Assembly (NCBI GenBank): GCA_025917655.1
Contig: CP084614.1
Span: 186,001-250,000 of the forward strand
Source: Chlorella sorokiniana
Taxonomy: Eukaryota > Chlorophyta > Trebouxiophyceae > Chlorellales > Chlorellaceae
Length of the DNA: 64,000 nucleotides
Reading direction: 5' to 3'
Numbering within the stretch: the stretch's first letter is position 1; every line of letters starts with the position of its first letter. Under the pieces are notes generated by a model that was not told the DNA's origin, searched no databases, and saw only the letters and a program-made list of their open reading frames with translations. This document shows, piece by piece, positions 1 through 10,589 of the stretch. A program made the translations under genes and the position numbers.

Positions 1-3000
1 GCCGAGCAGCTGCTGGCTGCTGCCTTGCGGATGCCCACCACCCGCGATCGCGCCGCCGTGGAGGCGGCTGCCACAGCAGGAGGCGTGGTCCTGGGCTGCG
101 GCGGCTGCCGCTTCTCAACGGGCGGCTGCCGCCGCTGCCGGCCCAGGCTTGTTAAGCGTCTGGTGAGCCTTCCGATTGCTTTCGCAGACACCAAGGCCAC
201 CCATTCATGAACAGCCTGTTTGTACCTCTGGGAAAAGACTTGTTTGCTACTGCTCAGTTGAAGTCGCAGTTTTCTAGCCACATGCTCACTTCGTCCCTGA
301 GGCTGCCGTGCCTCCCCGCCTCCTCCCCTCTGATTCCGGCCCCCTGTTGCTTCTGCAGGAGGCGGAAGGGCTGTCCACCGCCCGCTTGCAGCTGCTGGGC
401 GGCTGCCAGGCGTGCCGCGAGTTCCAGCACGGCTGCCCCGTCTGCTGGAGGATGATCTGGCTTGCGGGGCAGCCTGCAGAGGTGGAGCGGCTGCTGGCAG
501 CGGCGACCGATGGAGGCTCCCAGGCTGCAGCTGGGAAACAGGCTGCGGCTGCCGAGGCGACAGCGGCCGAGGGAGGGCTGGCGAGGAAGGAGGGGCTGCG
601 GCGGCAGCAGCAGAGCCGGAGGCGGCGCAGCGCAAGGCGGCGCAGCCCGAGGGAAGCGCAAGCAACTCGAGGTGGCAGCAGCGGCGCCCGGCGGCTGCGC
701 CTGTTTTGAAGGAGGAGGGTGGGGAAGCTGCTGCGGCGGCTCCTGCTGCTGATGCCAAGACGGCTGCCGAGCCCGGCAAGCCTGCTGCAGCCAAGAAGCG
801 CGCCAGGAAGGGCGCTCGGGCTGAGGCCGCTGCCGCAGCGGCGGCAGCGGCGCCTGCAGCAGCCACCCCTGCGGCCACCCTGGCCGCCACCCCGGCCCAG
901 ACCCCGGCAGCCGAGGCCGCCACCCCCGCTTCAGAGGAAGGCGGCGCGGCTCTGAAGGCAGAGCGGGTTGCGGTGGACGAGGCTCAGAAGGCGGCGATTC
1001 TGCAGCAGCGCAGCGACGGCGCCGTGGTGCTGGGGTGCGGGCGGTGTCGGTACCGCGGGGCGCTGGCTGCGTGGACTGCCGCCTCAGAGCGCTGCAGCAG
1101 ATGGTGAGCGTGAGGTGTTCGGTGTGTGACTGACCGCTTGTGTGTGCGTGTGTGAATCATGTTGTCAGAATCATGTCATCAGTCTGCACCCTCTTGTACG
1201 CGTTTCTGTTTTTCCAGCTCTTTGTTGTGGCCAGCGACTGTCGCTTGCCACCCTGCAGCTGCCCCTTCTGGGCTCTGCGTGACCGAGTGCTTGCTTGCCT
1301 CAGCAGCCCTTTTGCGGCGCCAGTGCAGCTCACCCATTACCTCCCTTCTTTCCACCGATGCAGAAGCAGGAAGGCCTTGAGGAGGCGCTGGCCGCCATCG
1401 GCTGCGCCGCCTGCCGCCAGAGCGACAAGGGCTGCCGCAAGTGCTGGCCTGTGGCGGTGGCGGCAGCGCAAGCCGCGCAAGCCGCGCGGCCGCAGCCGCC
1501 GCGCCCGCCCTCGCAGCAGCAGCAGCAACAGGACGGTGAGCAGCCCACTGCCCAGCAGCAGCTGGAGGCTCAGCAGCCCGCGTCCCAGCAGCAGCAGCAG
1601 CAGGGGCAGCAGGGGCAGGCGAGGGACGGCACGCCCGCCGCGTCGGCCGCGCCGCCGCCGTCGCCCGCTGCCGGCGGCCTGGGCTCCGCCTCCGCCCGCC
1701 GCAACAAGGCTGTGCTGGCAGTGAACCGGGAGACGGTGTCGGCGGCGCACGCCGCCGGCAAGTTTGCTCTGGGATGCGGGAGGTGCCGGTGGAGCCTGAC
1801 GGGCGGCTGCCACAACTGTCGGGCGAGGAGTGCAGAGGAGCTGGTGAGAAGCTGGCTGCCGCCGCCGCGCGCCGCGCCTGTTCCTGTTTCCCAAGTTGAC
1901 GCACGCACACGCATGGCCACACGTGTCTTGTGCTTCACAGCGCATCGTAAAGCAGGGAAGCATGCTGCCATCTGCCGCGGGCGCTCGTGGCCTGCCACGA
2001 TCTCTCGCCGCCAATTCATCAAGCCTGCCGCGCCCCAACCGCCCCGCCCCCCGCAGCGCAAGCGGGAGCCCAGCTTTGCTGCCCGCCTGGGCTGTGAGCA
2101 CTGCGAGGGGGCGGAGGACGGCTGCCCGCACTGCTGGAAGCAGATTCTCGGGCAGCTGGGGAGAAGGCAGTGCTGGCGGCGCCCGAGGAGCAGCTGGCGG
2201 CGGCCGTGGGAGCGCCACCTGGCGAGGACGAGGACGGGGCGGGCGCAGGAGCGCACGCCTCGCCAGCGGCCATGCAGCAGCAGCAGAAGGGGGCAAGGCA
2301 GGGAAGCAGCGGCAGGCGGCGGCGTCCGCCGCCGCCGCGGCGCCCGGCATGCCCATCCGCTTTGGCTCCCGCATCACAAACATGTGCATCCGGTGAGGCT
2401 GCTCTGCATGCCTGAGTTCATTGCTTGTGCTTGCCTGGGCGGTTTGCTATTCTCCTAACGCCCATCGTGGTATGGCCCCGCTGTGCTGTTTTTAGTCGAG
2501 GAGGCTGCGCGAGGAGCTCGCCGCGTGCTGCCAAAAGCCCGCCCTTCTTCTGCCCTGCCTGTTGTGCGGCTTGAAACACTGGGCCGCTCGCTGTTGCTCA
2601 ACGCCCTCCGCATGCACTCACCCACCCCTCCTCCTTTCTTGCTCCGCAGTGTTTGGTGGAGCGGTGACAGCACCTTCTACAAAGGGCGTGTGACCAGCTA
2701 CAAGCAAGGGTGGGCCGCCTTCCCCCAGATTTCCACATGTTAGGGCGTTGCTGGCTTGCAGGGGCGCAGCAGTGCCGGCCATGCAGGGGTGTGGCCTCTG
2801 CCCTGCCCCCATGCATGGTTGTCCGCACCACTCGCTGGGCACCGCGCCCCCGCCATCCTCCCGCCGCAGGCTGCACCGCGTGTTTTATGACGAGGACGGA
2901 GCCGCCGAGAAGCTGGACCTGCTGCAGGTACCGCCACGCGCTGCCGAGCGGCCGCCTCCGTCGCTTGCCTGCCTGCCTGCCTGGCCCCCGCAGCGGGAGC

Positions 3001-6000
3001 CTCGCTTGCTGCAGCATTCGCACGCTGCCTCTGCTTTGCCCGTGCGGCCTCCCTGCCCCGACGCTTTCCACCTCGCCGTTTCTGCCGCGCTTTCCTCCCT
3101 GGGCTCTGCAGCAACGCTTCCAGCTGCGCCTACACGAGCGAGGGGAGTGGCTGGAGTTTGACAAAGGCGTGCCAGTCGGGAGGCGGCGCTGGCGGCGGTG
3201 CACGCGCTCGCGTCGCCCGGCGGCGCCGCCTCGCTGCCCGCGGCGCAGCAGCAGCAGCCGCTGCAGGACCGGCCTCTGGGCGTGGCTGTGCGGGACCTGC
3301 TGCAGAAGCGGGTGCGGGTGCTTCGCGCCGACGGCGACGGCCAGTGGGCTGAGGGCGTGGTCTCTGGTTACAGCGAGGGGTGAGAGGGGGAGGGGCAAGG
3401 TGGGAGAGTGTGCAAGGGCTGTGAATGTTGCAAGGTCTGTGAATTTCGCGAGGGCTGCGAGTGTTCGCCGTCTTCCAGCCTACCGGTCCCCCAATTTGTG
3501 CCGAGTGTTGGTTGGTGTTTATGTTTCCCAGTAGCAACCGGTTGCGGGTTCCCTCTGCTGACAACCACACTTCTGCTGATGGCCGCACTGCAAGAGCGCC
3601 TGATTCCCCTGCCCCCGCCTCCCGGCTGCCCTGCCGCAGCAAGTTTGCGGTGAGCTTCGACGACGGCGGCGCCGGCCGCTACCGCCTGCAGCAGGAGCAG
3701 TGGGAGCCGCTCGACCCCGTCCTCATGGCCCAGCGACAGGAAGCGCTGCGTGCAGCAGCAGCCGAGGCCGCGGCGGCGGCTGCGGCCGCGGCGGCCGCCG
3801 ACGGCGGGCGCGGCAGCCGGCGTCGCCGCGCATCCGCGCGGGCGCGCGGCGGCGGCGGCGGCGCTGGGCGGCTACGCTGCTCTGCTGGCCGGCGAGGGCG
3901 ACAGCGAGGACGAAGAAATGGAGGAGGAGGAGGAGGAGCAGCAGGAGGAGGAGGAGGAGGAGGAGGAGGAGGAGGGTGATGGCGTCCAGGAGAACGGCGC
4001 CGCGTCTGCAGAGCCTGCCACCGGCAGCGAGGGGTGGCCGGCGCAGGCCGCAGAGGCGCCGCCGCCCGTGCCGGGCGCCGCGGAGGGGCCGCTGCCGCCG
4101 CCGGCAGCCACCCCTCGCGCCCCTGACCAGCTGCCGGAGCCCCTCGCTCTGTCGCCTGAGGTGGAGCGAGCCCGCAAGGCGCAGGTGGGTTGCTCGGGAT
4201 GAGCGGTTTTTCTCTAAAGCGGTTGCTGCGTTGTGTGATGGAGTTCGGCGGAGCACGCAGTAGGCAGGCAGGCCTGCCCAGGGCTCCTGGCACCCACACA
4301 CCTCGCCCAGGACACAGCCCATGCCTGCTGCTCGCATGTCAAAGCATGTCAGAGCTTCATTTCAGAGAGTCAGTTGCTCAGAATCTTTACTTTGCAACCC
4401 AGCCAGCCCTGCACTCTGCCTACTGCTGCATATATGTTTTGACTTAATTGCCCTCCCTCACCCCCGCTGCAGTACAAGTTTGGGCTGCACAAGTACGTCG
4501 GCCAGCGCGTGCGCCTCTGGCTGCCCGCCGCCGGCAGCTGGGCGGAGGGCGAAATCACGAGCTACGGCCAGGGGTGAGGCTGCTGGGGTGCACTGCGTCG
4601 GCTGCCCTGCGCAACATGAAACGCGGGGCTGGCTGGCAAATGTGCTGCTGCCGTCTGCCGGCTTTGGGGGCGGCCGCCGAGCGCGCCACTCACGGCCCCG
4701 CTTGTGCTTTTTTGCGCTGGAGCTCGTTCGGCCCCAGCACATCCCCTACTCGCCTCGGCTCACCGCCCCCTCCTCCCTCCCGTCATCCAGGCGGCACAAG
4801 GTGCAGTTTTATGACGGCTCCCGAGCCTCGTTTGACATGCTGCGCGATGCCTTCCAGCTGCTGCCCCACCCCGGCTCCCTCTCCCAGCCCAGCCCGCTGC
4901 TGCCCCCGTGGCCGCCGCCAGCGGCGGCGACAGCGCCGCGGCACCTCAGCGGCGGCAGGGCATGCCGCCGCCGCCGCCGCGGGCGCCCAGCGGGCCGCCG
5001 ATCCTGGATGGGGACCTGCTGCCTGTGCCGCGGGACCAGCTGAAGGTGAGCTTCTTCTCAGCTTCTGGCCCGCCCCGCCTCGCCCGCACCCATGTACTTG
5101 CACGGCTGCCTGGTGCCCACCCACCTCCCTCCAACCCTGTGCCCTGGTCATGCCCCATCTGCCTTTCATGCTTGCTTTGCTTGTTGGGCGGCTTGCTTGC
5201 CAGCAGGGCGTTCCAACAAACTCTTGCTCCGTGCACCCCCTCCCCTCCCCTCTGTGCAGCATTCGTTTGAGCTGCCGCCGTGCACACAGCCCTTTCAGCT
5301 GGACCGCATCTGCCGCGTGCTGCGCCTGATTCTGGAGGCGCTGAAGGTGCCACACGCTTGGGGGCTGTGGGCAGGGGTGGCAGGCATGCATGGTGGTTGT
5401 CGGTGGCTGGCGGGTGCCCCTTCCCCAACCCCCCGTCTCCCAAGCCTCCCAAACAAGTACAGGAGCAGAACAGGATGCGCACGTGGCACCTCAAGCGATC
5501 CTTGCGACCGTCCCAACTCTGCTGTTTGTTGCGCTGCAGGCCCATGCTGGGCAATGGGTGCCCAAAGCCATCCTACGGCAGCACCTGCAGGCTGCTGGGG
5601 TCAGGTGCGGGCGGTGTGTGTGGTTGGGGGCTGGGGGAGGACGGGGTGTGGCGATGTCGCGATGTGAGTGGGATGTCGGCGAATGGGGCGCCTTCATTCC
5701 TCTTCATCTGACCGGCGCCGCAGCATTCCGGGCCCAGCTTGGTGCCAGCACCCTGCCTTGGCTGGGGCGCTGAGGGCAGTCCGGCTGCCTGGCCATCCCG
5801 TTACTGCTCCCATCGAGCAGCCGACCACGCTGCCGTGACAATATTGTACCGCCGCACTATTGTACCGCTTTGTACCGCAGGGACAACTCCCTCATGGACT
5901 ACTGCGGCCGCTCGCTGGAGCTGCAGGTGCTGGATGGCTGGGCGGTGTACCGCTGCAAGTCCTCAAAGCACAACGTGAGCCGATCTGTTCCGCTGTACTC

Positions 6001-9000
6001 CCGCAGTGGGCTGGGTGGCGGCGGCCGCAGTGCACCAGTGTCGCAGCGGCGGCGCAGCCCCTGGCATTGGCATCCTCTTTGTGATGTGTTGTGTGGGCCG
6101 GGGCCGTCTGCTGGCAATCAGCCGCCCGATGCGTTGCTCCGCGCTTTGATGCACATGGTCACAACACATCCGCTTCACACAGCATCCTGCCAGCAGACAC
6201 ACGCACAACGAGACCCGCAACCCCGCCACTGCACACACGCACACACACACTACCTGCCCCCCACTCCAACACACACTTACACACACTTCCCGCAGTGCAT
6301 CTTCTACCTAGCGGAGCGGGTGGGGCCGGAGGAGCCGCCCACCGAGGTGGCGGAGCCCCGAGAGCGGAGCCGCAGGTGGGGTACTGCCCGGCAGCTGCTG
6401 GTCCCGGACGCGCAACTGGGCGCGGCGGCAGCGGTAGCTTGGCTCGCCTGCCGCAGCGCTTTGGGTGGCGTCTCAAAGCGGGGGTGCATGGGTTTCTGCC
6501 CTCGGCTGGCCTTCCTGCTTCATGCTGCGCAGCTTGAAGCAAGGTTCCGGTGCTGAGGCTCCCTGTGCGTGGTGAACCCTGTGTGTTTGTGCAGAAGCGC
6601 GGCCCACGCAGGCCCGACGGCCAGGCTTGGGGAGCCGCCGCTGCCGCCGCAGACCGCGACGACGCCCCGCCCGCGGCGCCGCTCCCCACCGCCACCCGGC
6701 AGCAGGGCCGCCTGGCCTACGGCAACGTGCGGCGCGGCGGCGGGCGCTGTCCCCCGCGCTGGGCGGCGCGTCGGCCGCGGCCGCGGCTGGCAGCGGCGGG
6801 CGGCGGCAGCAGCCGTGGCAGATGTTCCTGCCTGCGGGGCTGCCGCAGGGGGCGTTGACGCCCGAGGCGTGCCGCAACCAGGTCATGGCGGACCTGGTGT
6901 ACTTCTTCAAGTGAGTGTCCAGCTTCTTGGCAGCTTCATGGCGTTGTTGTTGTTATAAACCAAAAGAATCGCCTGCCTGAGATCTGCTGCACGGGGGTCG
7001 GCCACCTTTTGCTAGGGTCGCGACGACAACTTGCGCCGCCCTCTTCCCCCGCCCAGAGCAATTCCGCACACGCAAACATGCACACACTGCCTCCTCGCCC
7101 GCCTTGCCCCCACCCGCAGCCGCGTCCTGCGCTCGTACCGCCCCGCCGAGTTTGTGGCAGGGCAGCGGGCGGCGCGCGCAGCGCAGCTGGCCGCCGCCGG
7201 CGAACCCGAGGCGCTGCCGCCGCTGCGACAGCTTCGCCTGGGGGGCTGCCTGGGGCGCTGCAGGTGAGCTGCGGCTGCGGCGTGCTTTGGAACAGATTTG
7301 GTTGCTGTTCAACCGTCCAGTCGCTGCTGCTGTGCCTGCTTGCGGGCAGGCCTATCAAGGAGCTCTTGTGTCTGCCAGAGTCTTGCGGTCGGATCCCATT
7401 CGGCAAGCCCTGCTCCAACGTTTTATCGCTCTTCGCTTCTTCATCCATCCTATGTGCCTGCTCCACCTCCCCCCCCGCAGACCTTGCGTGACTGCAAGCA
7501 CTTTGTCAAGATCGGCAGCGGCGAGCGCCTGGGGTGCGTTCCATGCTTGTTGCTTTCGCCGCTCTGGGAAAGGGCGGTCTCCTTCGTTGCTGCAGCTGTC
7601 TGCAGCACCGGCTGGCCGGCCGCATGCTGGGCCATCTCACTGCCCACAGCTTCCTGCCGCTGCGCTGTGCTGCGCTGTGCTGCGCTGCGCTGTGCTGCTG
7701 TGTCCAAGCCGGTGTGCCGGCGCCCATCCAAGGGCTGCCAACCCGCCGCCGCCGCTGCCCACGCACTCACCCCTGGCCGCCTGCTGCCGCTGCTGGGTGT
7801 GCAGGGAGGAGGCGCCTCCGCCCGGCATGATGCGTGTGCTGTGCCATCTGGCGGTGCCCCAGGCGCCGCTGCAGGACGCTGGGGCGCGAGGTGGGCGCTG
7901 GGCCACGCTGCGCCCGCTTTGCTGCTCGTGCTTGTGGGCGTGGACATAGCAGAAAGGGTTGTTGCCACTTACCAGCCACCTGGGAACCCCACCATTAGCA
8001 CCACCCTACCCCTTACACCGCCCCCACCCTACCTCCCACCCTTACCCCCACCTCACAGCGAGCCTTCCTGGGCAGCCCCAGTGCGCCCTCCCCCGAGCTG
8101 CTGCTGCTGCCGGCAGATGCCACCGTGGGGCAGCTGCTGGCGGTGGCCACCGCGGCCTATAGGGGCAGCTACCGCATGTGCGCCGGCTGGGTCGCGGAGC
8201 AAGTGGTGGCTGGGCTGAAGGTGGCGGTACCGCCGCCGCTGCCCCTGCCATCTCTTGCACACGCTGCGGCCGGCAGCGGAGGCGACATAATGGAAGCTGC
8301 TGCAGCGGCAGGAGCAGTAGAAATGGAGCTGGATGGTGGCTGTGTGCTTCCCGAGCCCGAGCGCGTGGCAGCGGGCGCCGCAGCGGCGGCGCTGGCGGCA
8401 GCAGTGGCGGGGGTGGAAGCCATGGAAGTCGAGGAGGCAGCAGCAGCAGCGGCGCCGACATCAGCGGCAGCGGCCGGCGAGGAGGATCGAGAGGCGGCGC
8501 TGGCCGCGCGGGTGGCGGCCGCCGCCGCCGCCGCCGTCGTCACCGCGTTTTGACGGCCCGGCAGCCGCCGCCGCCTTTTCGGTGGCAGACCAGCTGGCAG
8601 CCTGCCAGCTGGATCCGCTCGTCCCTGTGCCAGCTGCGGCGCTGCAACAGCCTGTCCTTTCCGCAACCTTCCCCCAGCAGCAGCAGCAGCAGCAGACGGT
8701 TGAGCCTTCGCCGGAGCAGGCGGCCGCTGCCGCCGCGGCCGCACGCCGCGCGACGCCGAGCGCGCGCCGCTGCTGGCGGCTCGCCTGGCGGAGCTGCTGC
8801 TGCCGCCAGGGGAGCAGGACGGGGCCACGAGCGCCGCCGCCGCCGCGGGGACGCCCGCCATGGGCGCCACGCTGCCAACAGTGACTGTGGCGGGGCGGGG
8901 GCTGGATTGGTCGGTGTGTTGGCGCCACGCGGGTGCGGCGCAGCCCTCCCTTCTCCTGCTTTGCAGCAACAACGTTTAGCGTGGCGCCTGCTCAGCGCCC

Positions 9001-9789
9001 CTCGCCGCCCCACCATCCCCATCCGCCGTTTTTGCTCTCCCCGCAGCCTGCTGCTGCCCCTTTTGACCCCTCCCCTTCCTCTCTCCTGAACCTGTGGAGG
9101 ATTCGGTGTGCCCCCCGCACCCCCACACCCCCTTCGTCCTCCTTTCCTCCTGGCAGGCGGCTTGGAAGACTGGGCGGTGCACTGCCGCTGCGGCGTGCAC
9201 GACGACGACGGCGAGCGCATGCTGCAGTGCGACTGCTGGTGAGCGCGGTTTCGTTTGCAAGGAGGGTGGCGTGGTGGGCTGCTTGTGTGTGTGGGTGTGT
9301 GTGTGTGTGGGCGGGGGTGGGGGTGGGGGGGCAGCGTATGCCATGGGGGGGGTGCAGCGTATGGGGGGGGTCGGGGGGCACGTTGAGAGCGAGAGGGGGA
9401 GGGAGAGGGCCAAGGAGGGAGAGGAGGGGGCGAGGGAGGGAGCAGATGCGCCCTCGCCATCATGCTGCTCCCTCCGCCGCCGCCGCCATCGTCTCGCCCG
9501 TGGGACCCCCAATGAAAGAAACTACGGGCCAACCCACGTTTGCCCACCACCCCACCCCCGCAGCGAAATCTGGATGCACACACGGTGCCACGGCATCGGC
9601 GACGACGATCCGGTGCCAGACGCGCCCTTCTTGTGCGACACGTGCAAGGGGCAGGGCGGCGGCGGGGGGGGCAGCCGCCGCGCGCGCGCGGCGCTGCACG
9701 CTGCTGTGCGTGGCGGCGCGCCACCGCCGCCACTGGGGCAGCCTGCAGCGGAGCAAGAGCAGCAGGCGCGGCAGCAGCATGACGCTTGA
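1..9789 (+). CDS. Large Cys-knuckle / Tudor-like / PHD-finger protein, MS1-MMD1-like (5' end outside window)
   Basis: Probable nuclear chromatin reader. Exons seen: 1-162 (entering from the left), 359-1103, 1364-1843, 1941-2392, 2650-2709, 2870-2927, 3112-3379, 3640-4184, 4473-4573, 4791-5045, 5260-5346, 5540-5604, 5881-5974, 6296-6375, 6595-6910, 7120-7263, 7481-7533, 7805-7890, 8059-~8880, 9156-9239, 9564-9789. Order of parts: six CxxC-x6/7-CxxC knuckles; three Tudor-like repeats (motifs VWWSGDSTFYKGRVTSY, HKVQFYDGS); an acidic E-run; a core resembling plant MS1/MMD1 proteins (LIDRICRVLR-like helix, DNSLMDY, LRDCKHFVK, VGQLLAVATAAYRGSY); and a PHD finger (HCRCG, CDCC, HTRC, CDTC) just before the stop. 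The PHD and MMD1-like core are secure. The role of the knuckles is unknown. Several one-base frame breaks occur (e.g. 1057-1060, 7240-7245). It could be two fused models, but splice phases connect throughout and no internal stop plus start pair was seen. Confidence 0.8.
91..2146 (+). repeat. Six Cys-rich knuckles in alternating A/B order
   Basis: The knuckles lie at about 91-147, 391-448, 1030-1083, 1398-1446, 1768-1824 and 2086-2146. Each has the form G-C-x2-C-x6/7-C-x2-C. Copies 1, 3 and 5 read LGCG-x-CR and end in CR. Copies 2, 4 and 6 end in CW (CPVCW, CRKCW, CPHCW). The spacing suggests a small zinc-binding knuckle; zinc binding is inferred. Copy 3 keeps the pattern only if one G is restored at 1057-1060. 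Confidence 0.75.
2650..4862 (+). repeat. Three Tudor-like repeats, each split by an intron at the same Gly codon
   Basis: Repeat 1 (2650-2927), repeat 2 (about 3266-3720) and repeat 3 (4473-4862) each read hydrophobic-x-VxLW-like strand, W/Y-x-G-x-V-T/S-S/G-Y-x-x-G, then H/K-x-V-x-F/Y-D-D/G. In all three a phase-2 intron starts after the second base of the Gly codon that ends the S-Y-x-x-G motif (donors after 2709, 3379 and 4573). Such domains usually bind methylated lysine or arginine. The aromatic cage was not verified here. Confidence 0.7.
7655..7703 (+). repeat. Intronic GCTGTGCTGC short tandem repeat
   Basis: Irregular tandem units of 10 to 15 bases built from GCTGTGCTGC, inside the intron 7534-7804 of the PHD gene. 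No coding role is apparent. Confidence 0.7.
9280..9445 (+). repeat. GT-dinucleotide run followed by G-rich tract in an intron
   Basis: The intron between the two PHD-finger exons (9240-9563) holds a GT run, then repeated GGGGG blocks that could form a G-quadruplex on the sense strand of the RNA. Composition is the only evidence. Confidence 0.6.
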
Positions 9790-10589
9790 TGTTGCGCTCG
9801 GGCGTGTGGCTGTTCGAGCTGGTGTTGCAACTTTTACTTTTTCCCTCAACCTCTGTTTTCCCCATCGCAACATCAAGATTGGGGCTGCCTGTTCTGGCGT
9901 TGCTCCTTCTCCTTGCTTGAGCTCACCCTTCGGTCTCATCTGCCACTGCTCATCTTCATGAACCAGTGTATTCCCACCTTTAAGCTACCACGCGCTTTAT
10001 TAAAGCAAGCAATGCATCACTAAGCAATCAAAGGCAGAGGCAACAAACGAGTGGAGCGCAACAAGAGAGTTGTGTGTGCATGTGCAGTGCCTGCAATCCA
10101 TGCGTGCAGCGAGGCCAGGATTGTTGAGTTTGTATGTTTGTATGTGTTCCTGTTGGTATTCGTAAAAAACTGGGACGAGGGGTTGCATCAAAGGAGGAAT
10201 TGCTCATGGATCTCCGTCGCCCCCGCCCCTTGCTGCAAGACTGCTCAAAAGTGGCAGCTTTGGGGGAAGAGGGCGGCCCGATGCTGCCGCAAAACCGACG
10301 GGGGGGGCGGGGGTCGAGCGACGCTGTGGAAGAGGGAATCGCAAATAGGGTATGAAACGAGGAGCACAATGTGGGGATGGCACGGGGTCACCAAAGCAGA
10401 CACTGGCGGCCCCTGATCTGCAAGGCAGCTGCACGCATTCCACGAGTTGGTGTCAGGAGGGCAATCACCGAGCCAAGAGGGCAGCTTGGAGGTGTATTGT
10501 GGGGGCAGCAAGGGTGAGCAAACTTGCATGCACCGCCGCGGCTGATGTCGCAGCTCTGGTTCTGTGAGCAACGAGCTGGGGATCAGCGC
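9790..10589. other. Convergent 3' intergenic region
   Basis: The space between the stop of the PHD gene and the stop of the minus-strand gene. It is less GC-rich than the flanks and must hold both 3' UTRs and polyadenylation sites. No supported coding exon, RNA gene or repeat was found. Confidence 0.6.

Noticed and set aside
8540-9865. A 441-codon minus-strand open frame opposite the PHD gene
   Set aside because: The plus strand there encodes a clear PHD finger and the antisense frame is Pro/Arg/His-rich filler, typical of GC-rich shadow frames.
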